Positions 35,793-45,029 of a stretch of 52,369 nt of DNA are shown here, one piece after another. Origin of the DNA: Gammaproteobacteria bacterium (GTDB taxonomy: Bacteria; Pseudomonadota; Gammaproteobacteria; Pseudomonadales; Azotimanducaceae). The translations under genes and the position numbers were made by a program. The notes beneath the pieces are model-generated. The model saw nothing but the letters and a program-made list of their open reading frames with translations, made no database searches and had not been told where the DNA came from. Where the stretch lies: assembly GCA_002690865.1 (NCBI GenBank), contig NZGG01000016.1:1-52369 (forward strand), in the 5' to 3' direction. Numbering within the stretch: the stretch's first letter is position 1; each line of letters starts with the position of its first letter.

Positions 35793-36001
35793 GAGGTGGG
35801 CGACTCATTTCAAAAGGTTTGAATATGTATTGTAAGACAATCTTGCTTTCCAGCGTATAAATAGTCTAGACAAATTTAACTAGGGTAGCTCCTCATATTG
35901 CCGCTTTACAGGTTAGCAGACGAAAAACGCAAGTGAGTGTCAGACACTAGCTATGGACAAATCGTTGATGAGGTCCTAACTCCAGTCTGGGTAGGATTAA
36001 A

Positions 36002-36074
36002 AAGGTGCTTTCGAGCACTTTAGGTAAAGAGACGTGACCTCTAATTACTCGGTTTAGGAGACTCCCGTTTTACC
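36002..36074 (+). ncRNA. Candidate structured RNA element
   Basis: An 8-bp stem with one G-T pair (AAGGTGCT/AGCACTTT) is capped by TTCG at 36002-36021. Next to it GGTAAA (36023-36028) pairs with TTTACC (36069-36074), enclosing two small hairpins (AGAG/CTCT and GGA/TCC). No T-run follows, so it does not look like a terminator. It resembles no riboswitch class I recognise. Pairing is seen; function is unknown. Confidence 0.3.
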
Positions 36075-36160
36075 ATAGTCATCCTATTTTGACTTGGATA
36101 CGTAATTTATTGTGAGACAAAAGTTCCCAATTATGTGTTTAAGAGGAATAATCTCTCAAA

Positions 36161-36189
36161 TTGACTGGTAGCTGGTCAGGCAATATCCT
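36161..36189 (+). promoter_or_regulatory. Candidate sigma-70 promoter of the FG-GAP/cytochrome operon
   Basis: TTGACT (36161-36166) and TATCCT (36184-36189) are separated by exactly 17 bp. The predicted start near 36196 leaves a ~21-nt leader before the TTG at 36217. Confidence 0.6.
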
Positions 36190-36216
36190 CCATTAACCCT
36201 TTCAGAGACCTGGATT

Positions 36217-39200
36217 TTGAAAATTTTTATGCTTCTAGTTGGCTTGATAATAGGGGTTTTAAGCGGATGTTCGGACTTCAACATTTCGAAAGAGCAGATG
36301 GCGCTGAATGACCGCGGCGTTGCAGAAATGGGTAGGTACGAGTATTCCACTGCACAGGCTACGTTCCAAAGCTTAGTTAAGTCTGCTCCCGATTGGCTTG
36401 AGGCCAGAAATAACCTCGCCATTGCCACATTGAACCGGCAAAAAGAGGGTGATGAGTTGAAGGCTTTTAAAATAGTAAAGGACGTCTTACGGGAAGATCC
36501 TGAAAACTTGAGGGCGTTGTACGTAACAAGCCTGATTCATCTATATCTAGGTAAGCCCGAGCTTGCAGTGCCGCCCATGATCAGGGTTACGGAGTTAGAT
36601 GAGTATGACGGATATGCGGCCTATTTTTTAGGTCAGGCCTATTTGCAAATGGGTGATAATGCATCTGCTTCTAATTGGTTTCTCAAGTCAGTTAGTCTAG
36701 ACCCTTATTTGCGAAGCGCATACTGGGCCGGCTCACAGGCTCTTCGGCGGATTGGACGCGAACAGGAAAGTGAGGCTTTACTCTTAGATTATCAGCGATT
36801 TGCGCCCAACCCAGCGGCTCGTCTCGCAAGTTTTTCTTATACGCGGATGGGTGGTAAAGCGGAGACTCTCTCTATCGGGCAGGAGAACTTTCAAGTTCAG
36901 CCTCGGCCCGAGGGAAAATTGTTTGGGGCGGCCGAAAAATTAAGTAATTTAACCAAGGTATCTTCAATAACGGCTACAGATGTTGATCGTGATGATTTTC
37001 TCGATTTCTTCCTAGTCAATGAGGGGAAGAATGGAGTCCTTCTAACTTCAGGGTTTGAGAAGCCAGAGCTATTAGAAGGCATCGATGAGGCTATTCTTTG
37101 GGGGGATATTGACGATGATGGGCAGGTGGATATAGCCACATGCGGCAAAGGAGGGGTAAGCTTGATTTACCAAAAGGCGGCGTCTTGGATTCCGGCACTT
37201 CTGCTTTCCGATAAGTCCTGCGACGCGGGAGCTTTATTTGATGCTGATCACGATGGCGACCTTGATATTCTGGCGACAGGACCCGAGGGAAATCAGCTGC
37301 TTATTAATAATCGGGACGGTACGTTTCGCGACATTGCTGAGGAGATGAGTCTTCTTGGCGTTCCTGGGAAACAAGTGCTAGTTTTGGATATCGATGCTGA
37401 TCGAGATCTAGATATTCTGATACTTGGGGATGTTAAAAATAGTATTTGGCAGAATGATCGCACATGGCAATACAAACCGTTTCCCGGGCTTGTCGACCTC
37501 AAAAGTACTTTTTTGAAGGCTGTTACGGCTGGTGATACCGATGCGGACGGCCATCAAGAGATCTATGGTGTTGATTCGAAAGATAATCTTTTGGTTTGGC
37601 GTTACGATGGAGTGGCCTGGGCTAAGAAAAACACCCTTAAGCAAGAAACCACAGATAGAGGCAGTGCTGAGTTAGCCATTGCCGACTTTGATGGGGATGG
37701 TAATCAAGAGTTACTGCGCAGTCATGACAGTGGGTTCGAAATTATGGATCCGAATACGGGGTACTTAGTCCACGAACAATCGATTGAAGGTTTGCAGAGT
37801 GCTATAGTTGCTAATATTGATCCTGGGTACGGTCCTTCAATTGTCACGGCAAGTCAAGATGGAGTCTATAAATGGCCTCCTGGTCCTGGGAGATACGCAT
37901 TTCTTTCTGTTTTGCCAAGTGGCCGCAGTGAGGCAGACCAGATGAGGTCTAATGGGTCGGGTATTGGTACGCAGGCTCGTATGCGTGTGGCTGGGAAATG
38001 GACGGTAGAAATGGTTTTAGATTCTCATTCTGGTCCAGGCCAAAGTCTTATGCCGTTATCGTTCGGACTGCGCGGATACGCCGATGCTGATTACATTGCA
38101 CTGACGTGGTCAGATGGGGTAACCCAGACTGAAATCGATCTTATGTCAGGCAAGTTGCATGTTATTGCTGAAACGCAACGCCAGTTAGCCAGTTGTCCCG
38201 TTATTTTTGTCTGGGATGGTGATCGATATCGTTTTATCACTGATGTTCTGGGCGTTGGTGGGATGGGGTTTTTTACAAGTCCAGGAATTTATGCGAAACC
38301 TCGACCATTTGAGCGCTATCTCTTAGGTAAGAATGTTATGAAAGAGCGCGGTGGGAGGTATCACATAAAGTTAACTGAACCGATGGAGGAAAATGCTTAC
38401 CTTGATGCTGCAACGATCTATGCCTATGATCTCTCCAAAGGTTATTCAATGGTGCTTGACGAGCGCATGGGCGATGATGTTACTGGTCGGCCAATTATCT
38501 TTAAAGAAAGCGTAGCTCCTTATCGCGTAGTGGATAAAAAAGGTAGGGATGTCACGTCATTATTAGCAACAGCAGATCTTAAAGCGCCTGATCCAGGTAG
38601 TTTAGATAAGCGCTTCATTGGACTTTTAGAGGAGGACCAAGAGATAACACTAGAATTTAATGCTCCGATTAAACACTCTGGAGCGACTTTGGTGGCCGAT
38701 GGCTGGGTCGAATATCCATATTCTCAGACCGTATTTGCTGCTTGGCAGGCGGGTCTCCGTTATCGCACGGTAACTATCGAGGCAAGGGATGACAAAGGGA
38801 ACTGGTATACCGTGGCGAGTGAATTTGGTTACCCAGCTGGGATGCCGCGTAAAATGACCCTGCCCTTAATGGACGTAAGGGAAGGTAGTTCTGCACTTAG
38901 ATTATCTTCAAATATGGAGATATATTGGGATAAGGTCGAGCTTGTATATGAAGTCAGTGGTGTGGATATGAGTTATCAAGTCTTAAAGCCCGATTCGGTT
39001 CAGGCCTCTAGAATTGGATTTCCTGAGCGAAGGAATAATGATCAGAAAGCACCTAGCTATGATTATGAGAAGAGATCTCCTTATTGGGATACAAAATTTC
39101 AGCGTGGATTTTATACCGCCCTCGGAGATGCCACTGAGCTGGTTGAAAGATTAGATGGTGCCGTTGCTATAATTGGTGGCGGAGAGGAACTCCATATGGA

Positions 39201-39399
39201 GTTCATAGCCTTGCCGCCTCCGGCTGAGGAATTCAATCGGTTTTTTGTGTTGGATTTTCGCGGTTGGGCTAAAGATATGGATCTTTATACCAAAGATGGA
39301 GAAACCGTCGATCCCTTGCCAATGCCTTCTTATGCTGATGAGACACGACGTGAATTTCTGCATTCAAAGTACAATGTGCGTTTCCAGGAAGGTTTTTAA
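36217..39399 (+). CDS. Lipoprotein with TPR, FG-GAP/VCBS repeats and ASPIC-like domain
   Basis: A 1060-residue exported lipoprotein. The signal peptide starts MKIFMLLVGLIIGVLSGCS, with lipobox LSGC (Cys 18). Residues ~28-195 are TPR repeats. Residues ~230-560 carry repeated acidic calcium-binding loops of FG-GAP/VCBS type (DVDRDDFLDF, DIDDDGQVD, DADHDGDLDI, DIDADRDLDI, DFDGDGNQEL). Around 580-640 an ASPIC/UnbV-like segment follows (ARMRVAGKWTVEMV, IALTWSDG), and the rest (~660-1060) is an uncharacterised beta-rich domain. TTG 36217 is preferred because it supplies the Lys after the initiator; ATG 36229 would shorten the signal peptide. It lies 9 bp before the cytochrome gene. Probably a surface or periplasmic scaffold; function unknown. 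Confidence 0.8.
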   Translation: MKIFMLLVGLIIGVLSGCSDFNISKEQMALNDRGVAEMGRYEYSTAQATFQSLVKSAPDWLEARNNLAIATLNRQKEGDELKAFKIVKDVLREDPENLRALYVTSLIHLYLGKPELAVPPMIRVTELDEYDGYAAYFLGQAYLQMGDNASASNWFLKSVSLDPYLRSAYWAGSQALRRIGREQESEALLLDYQRFAPNPAARLASFSYTRMGGKAETLSIGQENFQVQPRPEGKLFGAAEKLSNLTKVSSITATDVDRDDFLDFFLVNEGKNGVLLTSGFEKPELLEGIDEAILWGDIDDDGQVDIATCGKGGVSLIYQKAASWIPALLLSDKSCDAGALFDADHDGDLDILATGPEGNQLLINNRDGTFRDIAEEMSLLGVPGKQVLVLDIDADRDLDILILGDVKNSIWQNDRTWQYKPFPGLVDLKSTFLKAVTAGDTDADGHQEIYGVDSKDNLLVWRYDGVAWAKKNTLKQETTDRGSAELAIADFDGDGNQELLRSHDSGFEIMDPNTGYLVHEQSIEGLQSAIVANIDPGYGPSIVTASQDGVYKWPPGPGRYAFLSVLPSGRSEADQMRSNGSGIGTQARMRVAGKWTVEMVLDSHSGPGQSLMPLSFGLRGYADADYIALTWSDGVTQTEIDLMSGKLHVIAETQRQLASCPVIFVWDGDRYRFITDVLGVGGMGFFTSPGIYAKPRPFERYLLGKNVMKERGGRYHIKLTEPMEENAYLDAATIYAYDLSKGYSMVLDERMGDDVTGRPIIFKESVAPYRVVDKKGRDVTSLLATADLKAPDPGSLDKRFIGLLEEDQEITLEFNAPIKHSGATLVADGWVEYPYSQTVFAAWQAGLRYRTVTIEARDDKGNWYTVASEFGYPAGMPRKMTLPLMDVREGSSALRLSSNMEIYWDKVELVYEVSGVDMSYQVLKPDSVQASRIGFPERRNNDQKAPSYDYEKRSPYWDTKFQRGFYTALGDATELVERLDGAVAIIGGGEELHMEFIALPPPAEEFNRFFVLDFRGWAKDMDLYTKDGETVDPLPMPSYADETRREFLHSKYNVRFQEGF

Positions 39400-39408
39400 G
39401 TTACAGAC

Positions 39409-42108
39409 ATGAGTCAGGTCGATAAAACCGTTGTAAGTCCAGGCCTCCGTAAACTTTTAATCGTATTATTTTTTTTATTTGCAGTCTTAATTGTTGATTC
39501 GGTTTACTTAAGCAGTATCACTTTCCTTGAGTGGATCGAAGAAATAACTGCTGTAGGCGATTCAGGACCGATTGAGGATCCCAGCCCCACCTATCAAGGA
39601 ACAGTCTATCAATTTGCCTTTCTAGCCCATTTGATTCTCGGTTTTGTTGTGATAATTCCAACCATCATCTTTATTTTTTTACATTTGAGGAAAGCAATCA
39701 ACCGACCAAATAGACTCGCGGTTAGGCTGGGACTATTATTATTTTTAACAGTTGTTCTGTTGCTGGTTTCTGGAATTCTCCTAACGCGCGGGTTGCCTGG
39801 TTTTGAAATAGTCCATCCTACGAAAAGAGAAGTGATGTATTGGCTCCATGTAGTAACACCGTTACTCGCGTGTTGGCTGTTTGTCATGCATCGGCTTGCG
39901 GGTTCCCGAATTCGATGGAGAGTGGGTGGATTAGTCGTTTCCTTGAGTTTGGTGGTTAGCGTTGGCGTATTTGTTTTTGTGGAAGCGCCAGTAAAACCAG
40001 CGCCAGAGGGTAATTTCTTGCCATCCCTAGCTCGTACAGACACAGGCTTATTAATTCCATCAAATGCTTTGATGCGAGAGGACTATTGCGCCTCATGTCA
40101 TTCTGACATTCATGCCCAATGGGAAGTCAGTGCGCATCGCTTCTCTTCATTTAATAATCCTGCCTATCTGTTTTCGGTCAGGAACACTCGTCAGGCAGCG
40201 CTGTTAAACGATGGAGATGTGCGTGCTTCGCGATTTTGTGCGGGTTGCCATGATCCTGTACCCTTATTTTCCGGTGCTTTCGATGAGGTTGATTTTGATG
40301 ATGAAAACCATCCCACAGCACACGCAGGCATTACGTGCGTTTCTTGCCATGCAATAGAACAATTGGGTAGTCCACGAGGAAATGCGGACTATGTTATCGC
40401 TGCTCCGGAAGAATATCCTTTCGCATTCTCAGACAATACTTATTTGTCCTTTATTAATGGATTGCTTATAAAAGGTAAGCCGCAATTACATAAAGATACT
40501 TTTCTCAAACCACTGCACAAGAGTTCAGAATTTTGCGGTACTTGTCACAAGGTTCATATTCCCGAGGTCTTGAACAAATATAAATGGCTGCGTGGACAAA
40601 ATCACTATGATTCATTCCTTCTGAGTGGTGTATCTGGTCACGGTGTTCAAAGTTTTTATTATCCGGGAAAGGCAATAGATAATTGTTCAGAGTGTCATAT
40701 GCCTTTAGTGAAGTCCCAAGACTTCGGTGCTAGCGTAAATGATGACAGCACCTTTTTAACGGTCCATGGGCATCAGTTTCCGGCAGCGAACACGGCTATA
40801 CCATACCTTCTCGGAATGCCTGACGATGTTAACGAGGCGCATGAGAGGATGTTGAAGGACTCTCTTCGGGTAGATATTTTTGGAATTCGGGCTGGGTCCG
40901 ACATAGATGTTCCTATAGTTGCTCCAATTCGACCGGAGTTGCTATCTCTGGAAGCAGGTAATGTCTACTTGTTGGATATCGTTATTCGATCTTTGACGAT
41001 TGGCCATTTGTTTACAGAGGGAACTGCAGACTCTAATCAGGTGTGGCTGGAAGTAATTGTAACTCAAGATGGTGAAGTAATAGGGAATAGTGGATTAATA
41101 GATATAGAGAATGGCCGTTTGGATCCATTATCTCATTTAGTTAACGCATACGTGTTAGATCGAGAGGGCAATCGTATTGATAGAAGGAATGCCGAGGATA
41201 TATTCACTAAATTATATGACCATCAGATACCGCCTGGTGCTGCAGATACCGTCCATTATCGATTAGAGATGCCTGAGAGAGTTCAGGATGATGTAACAGT
41301 AACGGCTAAACTCAAGTACCGTAAGTTTGACACAACATACTTGCAGGCATTCCAAGGGGATGAATTTACTAAGAACGATTTACCAATAGTTACGATCGCA
41401 GAGGATTCTGTTCTATTCTCTTCGGCAGTTGCTGTGGCTGGAGAAAACGTCTGGCAACGTTGGAATGACTACGGGATTGGTATGTTAAGGAAAGGTGCTT
41501 ATCGGCAGGCTGAGTCGGCTTTCCAAAAAGTGCGAGATCTTGGCCGTCCAGAGGGACCTTTGAATTTGTCGCGCGTTTTCATAAAGGAAGGAAGATTGGA
41601 GGAAGCTGCGATCTCTTTGAAGGAAGCTGCTTCAAAAGGCGCATATCCCTGGTCAGTGACTTGGTTCTCCGCGCTTGTTGATATGCAAAACGGAGAGTTT
41701 GATAGCGCGATAGAAGGATTATTAGCTCTGGTTAAAACCCAATTTAACGATGCTCGTCAGCGAGGTTTTGATTTCTCCTTAGATTATAGGCTGCAAAACA
41801 AGTTGGCCCAGGCTTATTTCGAGAAATCCAAGATGGAGGAGCAGGATGAAATTTGGCGAAACAAGGCAGAAGCTCATTATACGGCAGCGCTAGCCCTAGA
41901 TCCTGAAAACGCAGAAGCCCACTACGGTCTGTCTCAACTATATGCTCTTTCAGGAAGTACGCAGCTTGCAACGCAACATCGAAAATTACACGAAGATTAT
42001 CGTGTAGATGATAATGCCCATGATCTTGCTATCGCGATAGCAAGAAAAAATGATCCTGCCGCAAATTTCGCTGCAGAAAGTATTGTCATTTACAATCTGG
42101 ATAGGTAG
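39409..42108 (+). CDS. Membrane multiheme cytochrome (five CxxCH) with C-terminal TPR
   Basis: An 899-residue three-part protein. The N-terminus (~12-205) has five membrane helices. Helix 2 holds two His (~74 and ~92) and helix 4 two His 14 apart (~147 and ~161, WLHVVTPLLACWLFVMHRL), a pattern that could ligate b hemes. Residues ~215-480 are periplasmic with five heme-c sites: CASCH (~226), CAGCH (~277), CVSCH (~310), CGTCH (~376) and CSECH (~426), resembling cytochrome c554-like multiheme domains. Residues ~690-880 are TPR-like. It is flanked by FG-GAP/ASPIC proteins at 9 bp and 5 bp. The likely route is quinol to heme b to heme c to a partner; this is inferred. Confidence 0.82.
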   Translation: MSQVDKTVVSPGLRKLLIVLFFLFAVLIVDSVYLSSITFLEWIEEITAVGDSGPIEDPSPTYQGTVYQFAFLAHLILGFVVIIPTIIFIFLHLRKAINRPNRLAVRLGLLLFLTVVLLLVSGILLTRGLPGFEIVHPTKREVMYWLHVVTPLLACWLFVMHRLAGSRIRWRVGGLVVSLSLVVSVGVFVFVEAPVKPAPEGNFLPSLARTDTGLLIPSNALMREDYCASCHSDIHAQWEVSAHRFSSFNNPAYLFSVRNTRQAALLNDGDVRASRFCAGCHDPVPLFSGAFDEVDFDDENHPTAHAGITCVSCHAIEQLGSPRGNADYVIAAPEEYPFAFSDNTYLSFINGLLIKGKPQLHKDTFLKPLHKSSEFCGTCHKVHIPEVLNKYKWLRGQNHYDSFLLSGVSGHGVQSFYYPGKAIDNCSECHMPLVKSQDFGASVNDDSTFLTVHGHQFPAANTAIPYLLGMPDDVNEAHERMLKDSLRVDIFGIRAGSDIDVPIVAPIRPELLSLEAGNVYLLDIVIRSLTIGHLFTEGTADSNQVWLEVIVTQDGEVIGNSGLIDIENGRLDPLSHLVNAYVLDREGNRIDRRNAEDIFTKLYDHQIPPGAADTVHYRLEMPERVQDDVTVTAKLKYRKFDTTYLQAFQGDEFTKNDLPIVTIAEDSVLFSSAVAVAGENVWQRWNDYGIGMLRKGAYRQAESAFQKVRDLGRPEGPLNLSRVFIKEGRLEEAAISLKEAASKGAYPWSVTWFSALVDMQNGEFDSAIEGLLALVKTQFNDARQRGFDFSLDYRLQNKLAQAYFEKSKMEEQDEIWRNKAEAHYTAALALDPENAEAHYGLSQLYALSGSTQLATQHRKLHEDYRVDDNAHDLAIAIARKNDPAANFAAESIVIYNLDR

Positions 42109-42113
42109 CAAGC

Positions 42114-43901
42114 ATGAATAATGATGAGAAAATTATACGACGTGCGTTAATTATATCCTCCTTTTCATCATTATTGATTGCCGCGGTAGTTATTGTCGTT
42201 TTAGTTCTTCTTGGTGGAGAGGAAGAGGAAATCTTAGTCGATGAGGCCGAGGTTACTGGTCCACAAATTAGTAAATCAGTAGTTACCCCAACGATCTTGC
42301 TTAAGGACATTACGCAGGAGTCTGGTATTGATTTCACCCATACGAATGGTGCATACGGAAGTCGGATGTTGCCTGAGACTATGGGAGGGGGGTTAGCCTT
42401 CTTTGATTATAACAATGATACACACCAGGATCTGTTGCTAATTAATTCAGTCAGTTGGTCGTGGAAGGACGGGCAGGATAAGAATTCAAGGTCTAAGCTC
42501 TATCGAGGAAACGGAGATGGTACTTTCGAGGATGTTTCAGAGCGTACGGGACTAGATCTTCAGGTCTATGGTATGGGTGTTGCTGTAGGGGATTATGATG
42601 GTGATGGTTGGAGTGATATTTTCGTAACGGCTGTAGGTGAAAATCTCCTTTTGAAAAATATTAATGGAAAACGTTTTGAGAATGTGACCAGATTACAAGG
42701 TGTTTCTGGCCCTGCCGATAGCTGGAGTACGAGCGCAGCATTTTTTGATTTTGATCGTGATGGTGATTTAGATTTATTTGTCTGTAATTATGTAGTTTGG
42801 TCAAGAGAGATAAATGAATCGGTAGACTATAGGCTGACGGGCCTTGGTGCCGCCTATGGGCCGCCCACTGATTTTGGGGGAACTAATTCAATCCTTTACC
42901 GTAATGATAACGGTAAGTTTTTTGATGTCTCTGCAAGCGCTGGAGTACAGGTAATGAATGAGGCATCAGGTGCCCCAGTAGGTAAAGGTCTTGCGGTACA
43001 TCCTATAGACGTGAATAGCGATGGCTGGCTTGACGTTATCGTGGCGAATGATACTGTTCAAAATTTCCTTTTTATTAATCAACGCAATGGTAAGTTCAAA
43101 GAATCCGGTGTTTTCTCGGGTTTGGCGTTTGATAATAGTGGTTCTGCTACTGGGGCGATGGGTGTCGATGCAGCTTATTATGCAAATGATGAGAGGCTTG
43201 GAATTACGATTGGCAACTTCGCAAACGAGATGTCCTCTTTCTACGTCAAGCGAGGGTTAGACAATGTTTTTAGTGATAATTCGATTGTTGCTGGGATTGG
43301 TGCGCACAGCCGCAAGGCTTTAACATTTGGTACCGTATTTGTAGATTTGGATCTCGATGGGAGACTCGATCTTATTGCAGCTAATGGCCATGTAGAGCCT
43401 GAAATAAACCGTGTACAAAGCAGTCAGTACTATGAACAACCACTTCATATATTTTGGAATTGTGGTGACAGTTGCTCGCGAGTTTATCAGCCAGCTGGCG
43501 ATTCTCTGGGGGCTCTAAAATTTGTTGGTCGTGGAGCAGGTTATGCAGATATTGATGGGGATGGTGATACCGACTTAGCTATTACCCAGGCAGGAGGACC
43601 CGTGGTTCTCTTACGTAATGATCAGTCGTCTAAAAATCATTGGATTCGTGTGACTCTTGTGGGTAAACCTCCAAATCCAGAAGCGATTGGCGCTACGGTC
43701 CTTGTTTATGCTGACGGCCTAAAGCAGACAAGATCGGTAATGCCATCGAGAAGTTATTTAACACAAGTTGAATTACCGTTAACGTTTGGCTTGGGGGCTA
43801 CCGATATTATTAGTCTGTTAGAAGTTCACTGGCCAAACGGCCAAAAAGATGTTCACCGAGATTTAATCGTAGACCAGAATCACATTTTTGTGCAGAGGTA
43901 A
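42114..43901 (+). CDS. CRTAC1-family FG-GAP/ASPIC-UnbV protein
   Basis: A 595-residue protein with an N-terminal signal-anchor (~9-33). It has the CRTAC1-like opening DITQESGIDFTHTNG followed by ETMGGGLAFFDYNNDTHQDL. Several FG-GAP calcium loops follow (DYDGDGWSDI, DFDRDGDLDL, DVNSDGWLDV, DLDLDGRLDL, DIDGDGDTDL). The C-terminal ASPIC/UnbV domain reads IGATVLVYADGLKQTRSV, then FGLGATDIISLLEVHWPNG. Such proteins are exported beta-propellers, without a settled function. It starts 5 bp after the cytochrome stop and closes the operon. Confidence 0.85.
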   Translation: MNNDEKIIRRALIISSFSSLLIAAVVIVVLVLLGGEEEEILVDEAEVTGPQISKSVVTPTILLKDITQESGIDFTHTNGAYGSRMLPETMGGGLAFFDYNNDTHQDLLLINSVSWSWKDGQDKNSRSKLYRGNGDGTFEDVSERTGLDLQVYGMGVAVGDYDGDGWSDIFVTAVGENLLLKNINGKRFENVTRLQGVSGPADSWSTSAAFFDFDRDGDLDLFVCNYVVWSREINESVDYRLTGLGAAYGPPTDFGGTNSILYRNDNGKFFDVSASAGVQVMNEASGAPVGKGLAVHPIDVNSDGWLDVIVANDTVQNFLFINQRNGKFKESGVFSGLAFDNSGSATGAMGVDAAYYANDERLGITIGNFANEMSSFYVKRGLDNVFSDNSIVAGIGAHSRKALTFGTVFVDLDLDGRLDLIAANGHVEPEINRVQSSQYYEQPLHIFWNCGDSCSRVYQPAGDSLGALKFVGRGAGYADIDGDGDTDLAITQAGGPVVLLRNDQSSKNHWIRVTLVGKPPNPEAIGATVLVYADGLKQTRSVMPSRSYLTQVELPLTFGLGATDIISLLEVHWPNGQKDVHRDLIVDQNHIFVQR

Positions 43902-43982
43902 GGCCGACTTAATAGTATTGAAAATAATAAAGCTCATGGTTCTAATGGGATTCGTTTTCTTGAGTTATCAGATCTCCTCTGC

Positions 43983-44411
43983 TTAGGGGTCAGAGTCGGG
44001 AAAATAAAGGGTCGCTGTTCCAAAAACTCTGGTCTCATTGCGTTCATTAGTTATCGTTATATCTATCTCAATGGTAGATCTTTCTTCGTCAATATCGGTT
44101 ACAACACCATTGATACCATAAGCTTGGTCGACGAATACTGGAGCTCGGAAAATAGTGTCTATGCTTCTAATAATTGCGTTTGGAGCCCATCTGTGAATCA
44201 TTGCGCCTAAGAAACCTTGACTCATCACACCGGGGATAATTGCACCAGAAAAGCCTTGATCTCGCGCGATTTGATGGTCGACAAATCTCCCTGTACCCCA
44301 TCCTACAAATTTTCCATGACGTTTCACATTTTCCAGACTTGTGTCTGGTAGGAAAGAGGGTAATTCTAATCCAAACTCTACGTCCTTGATTGTTTGTACT
44401 TGATTATCCAT
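43983..44411 (-). CDS. MaoC-like hydratase, second subunit
   Basis: A 142-residue hotdog protein with VDHQIARDQGFSGAIIPGVMSQGFL near residues 42-66, the hydratase region of MaoC-type enzymes. In heteromeric acyl-CoA hydratases this part pairs with an FAS1-like dehydratase subunit, which is exactly the upstream gene. ATG 44411 is chosen because it overlaps the upstream stop (ATGGATAA); a longer reading from 44471 would add a hydrophobic stretch encoded inside the neighbour. The acyl substrate is unknown. Confidence 0.8.
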   Translation of the reverse strand: MDNQVQTIKDVEFGLELPSFLPDTSLENVKRHGKFVGWGTGRFVDHQIARDQGFSGAIIPGVMSQGFLGAMIHRWAPNAIIRSIDTIFRAPVFVDQAYGINGVVTDIDEERSTIEIDITITNERNETRVFGTATLYFPDSDP

Positions 44412-44847
44412 TACTGCTTTCCCTAAATACTGTCCGAGTATCTGCATTAGCAACATGGGTATTACCATCAAATAATTCCATGCGGGTCACAAGAAAAATC
44501 ATACGACCGGATCGACCTGTTTTTGTATAAATGTCATGTAGATGGGACTTGCCAACAAGAGTAGCGCCACCGAGTATTGGCGCTATCCATTCCACGTATT
44601 TCCCGGCATCCATAGCCATTCCTGGAGGCTTTGGAAAATCTTCTGGTAGTCCTCTAGAGCCTACAAGTGTTGATACAAACGTCGGAGTTGCTTGGAATTT
44701 TTCATTAGTTGGATCTATGAACTTTTTCGCTATTTCACCACAAACCTTGGCGTATTCCGCTATCCTTTGTTCATCAAGCTTAAATGTGACTTCGTCAAAT
44801 TCCTTATTTAGGAATTTTTCACGCAAACTTTCGATATCTTTATCCAA
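44404..44847 (-). CDS. FAS1-like/MaoC N-terminal hydratase, first subunit
   Basis: A 147-residue hotdog protein of the FAS1-like dehydratase domain type (compare PF13452). An N-terminal amphipathic part is followed by AEYAKVCGEI, ATPTFVSTLV, GGATLVGKSHLHDIYTKTGRSGRMIFLVTRMELFD. These usually lack a complete active site and complement a second MaoC subunit, here the overlapping downstream gene. The pair likely hydrates an enoyl-CoA. Confidence 0.82.
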   Translation of the reverse strand: MDKDIESLREKFLNKEFDEVTFKLDEQRIAEYAKVCGEIAKKFIDPTNEKFQATPTFVSTLVGSRGLPEDFPKPPGMAMDAGKYVEWIAPILGGATLVGKSHLHDIYTKTGRSGRMIFLVTRMELFDGNTHVANADTRTVFRESSNG

Positions 44848-44942
44848 TTCACTTCCTATTAATTAGGTTTATATTTATGTTAACGAAATTGAATCGAGCT
44901 GCAGATAAGATTATTCTTATTAAGTAACTCGATAATATTCAG

Positions 44943-44971
44943 TTGACCCAAGAATCATGTTACGTTATCCG
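44943..44971 (+). promoter_or_regulatory. Possible promoter of the small basic protein gene
   Basis: TTGACC (44943-44948) and TATCCG (44966-44971) are separated by 17 bp, about 60 bp before ATG 45030. The -10 match is poor, so this is a weak call. Confidence 0.3.
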
Positions 44972-45029
44972 AAATATTTTTGTAGCCGTTAATTCCTATC
45001 GCCGAATTAAGTGTCTCATTGGAGCTAAA

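Larger units (their letters stand above)
35793..36216. other. 424-bp non-coding region ahead of the cytochrome operon
   Basis: No convincing ORF on either strand. It contains a strong hairpin (36002-36021), a second paired segment (36023-36074) and a promoter at 36161-36189, listed separately. A small ATTGT/ACAAT repeat lies at 35829-35841. No tRNA was recognised. Confidence 0.6.

Noticed and set aside
36002-36021. TTCG hairpin as an intrinsic terminator
   Set aside because: It is followed by TAGGTAAAG, not a T-run, and no gene ends just upstream on the plus strand.
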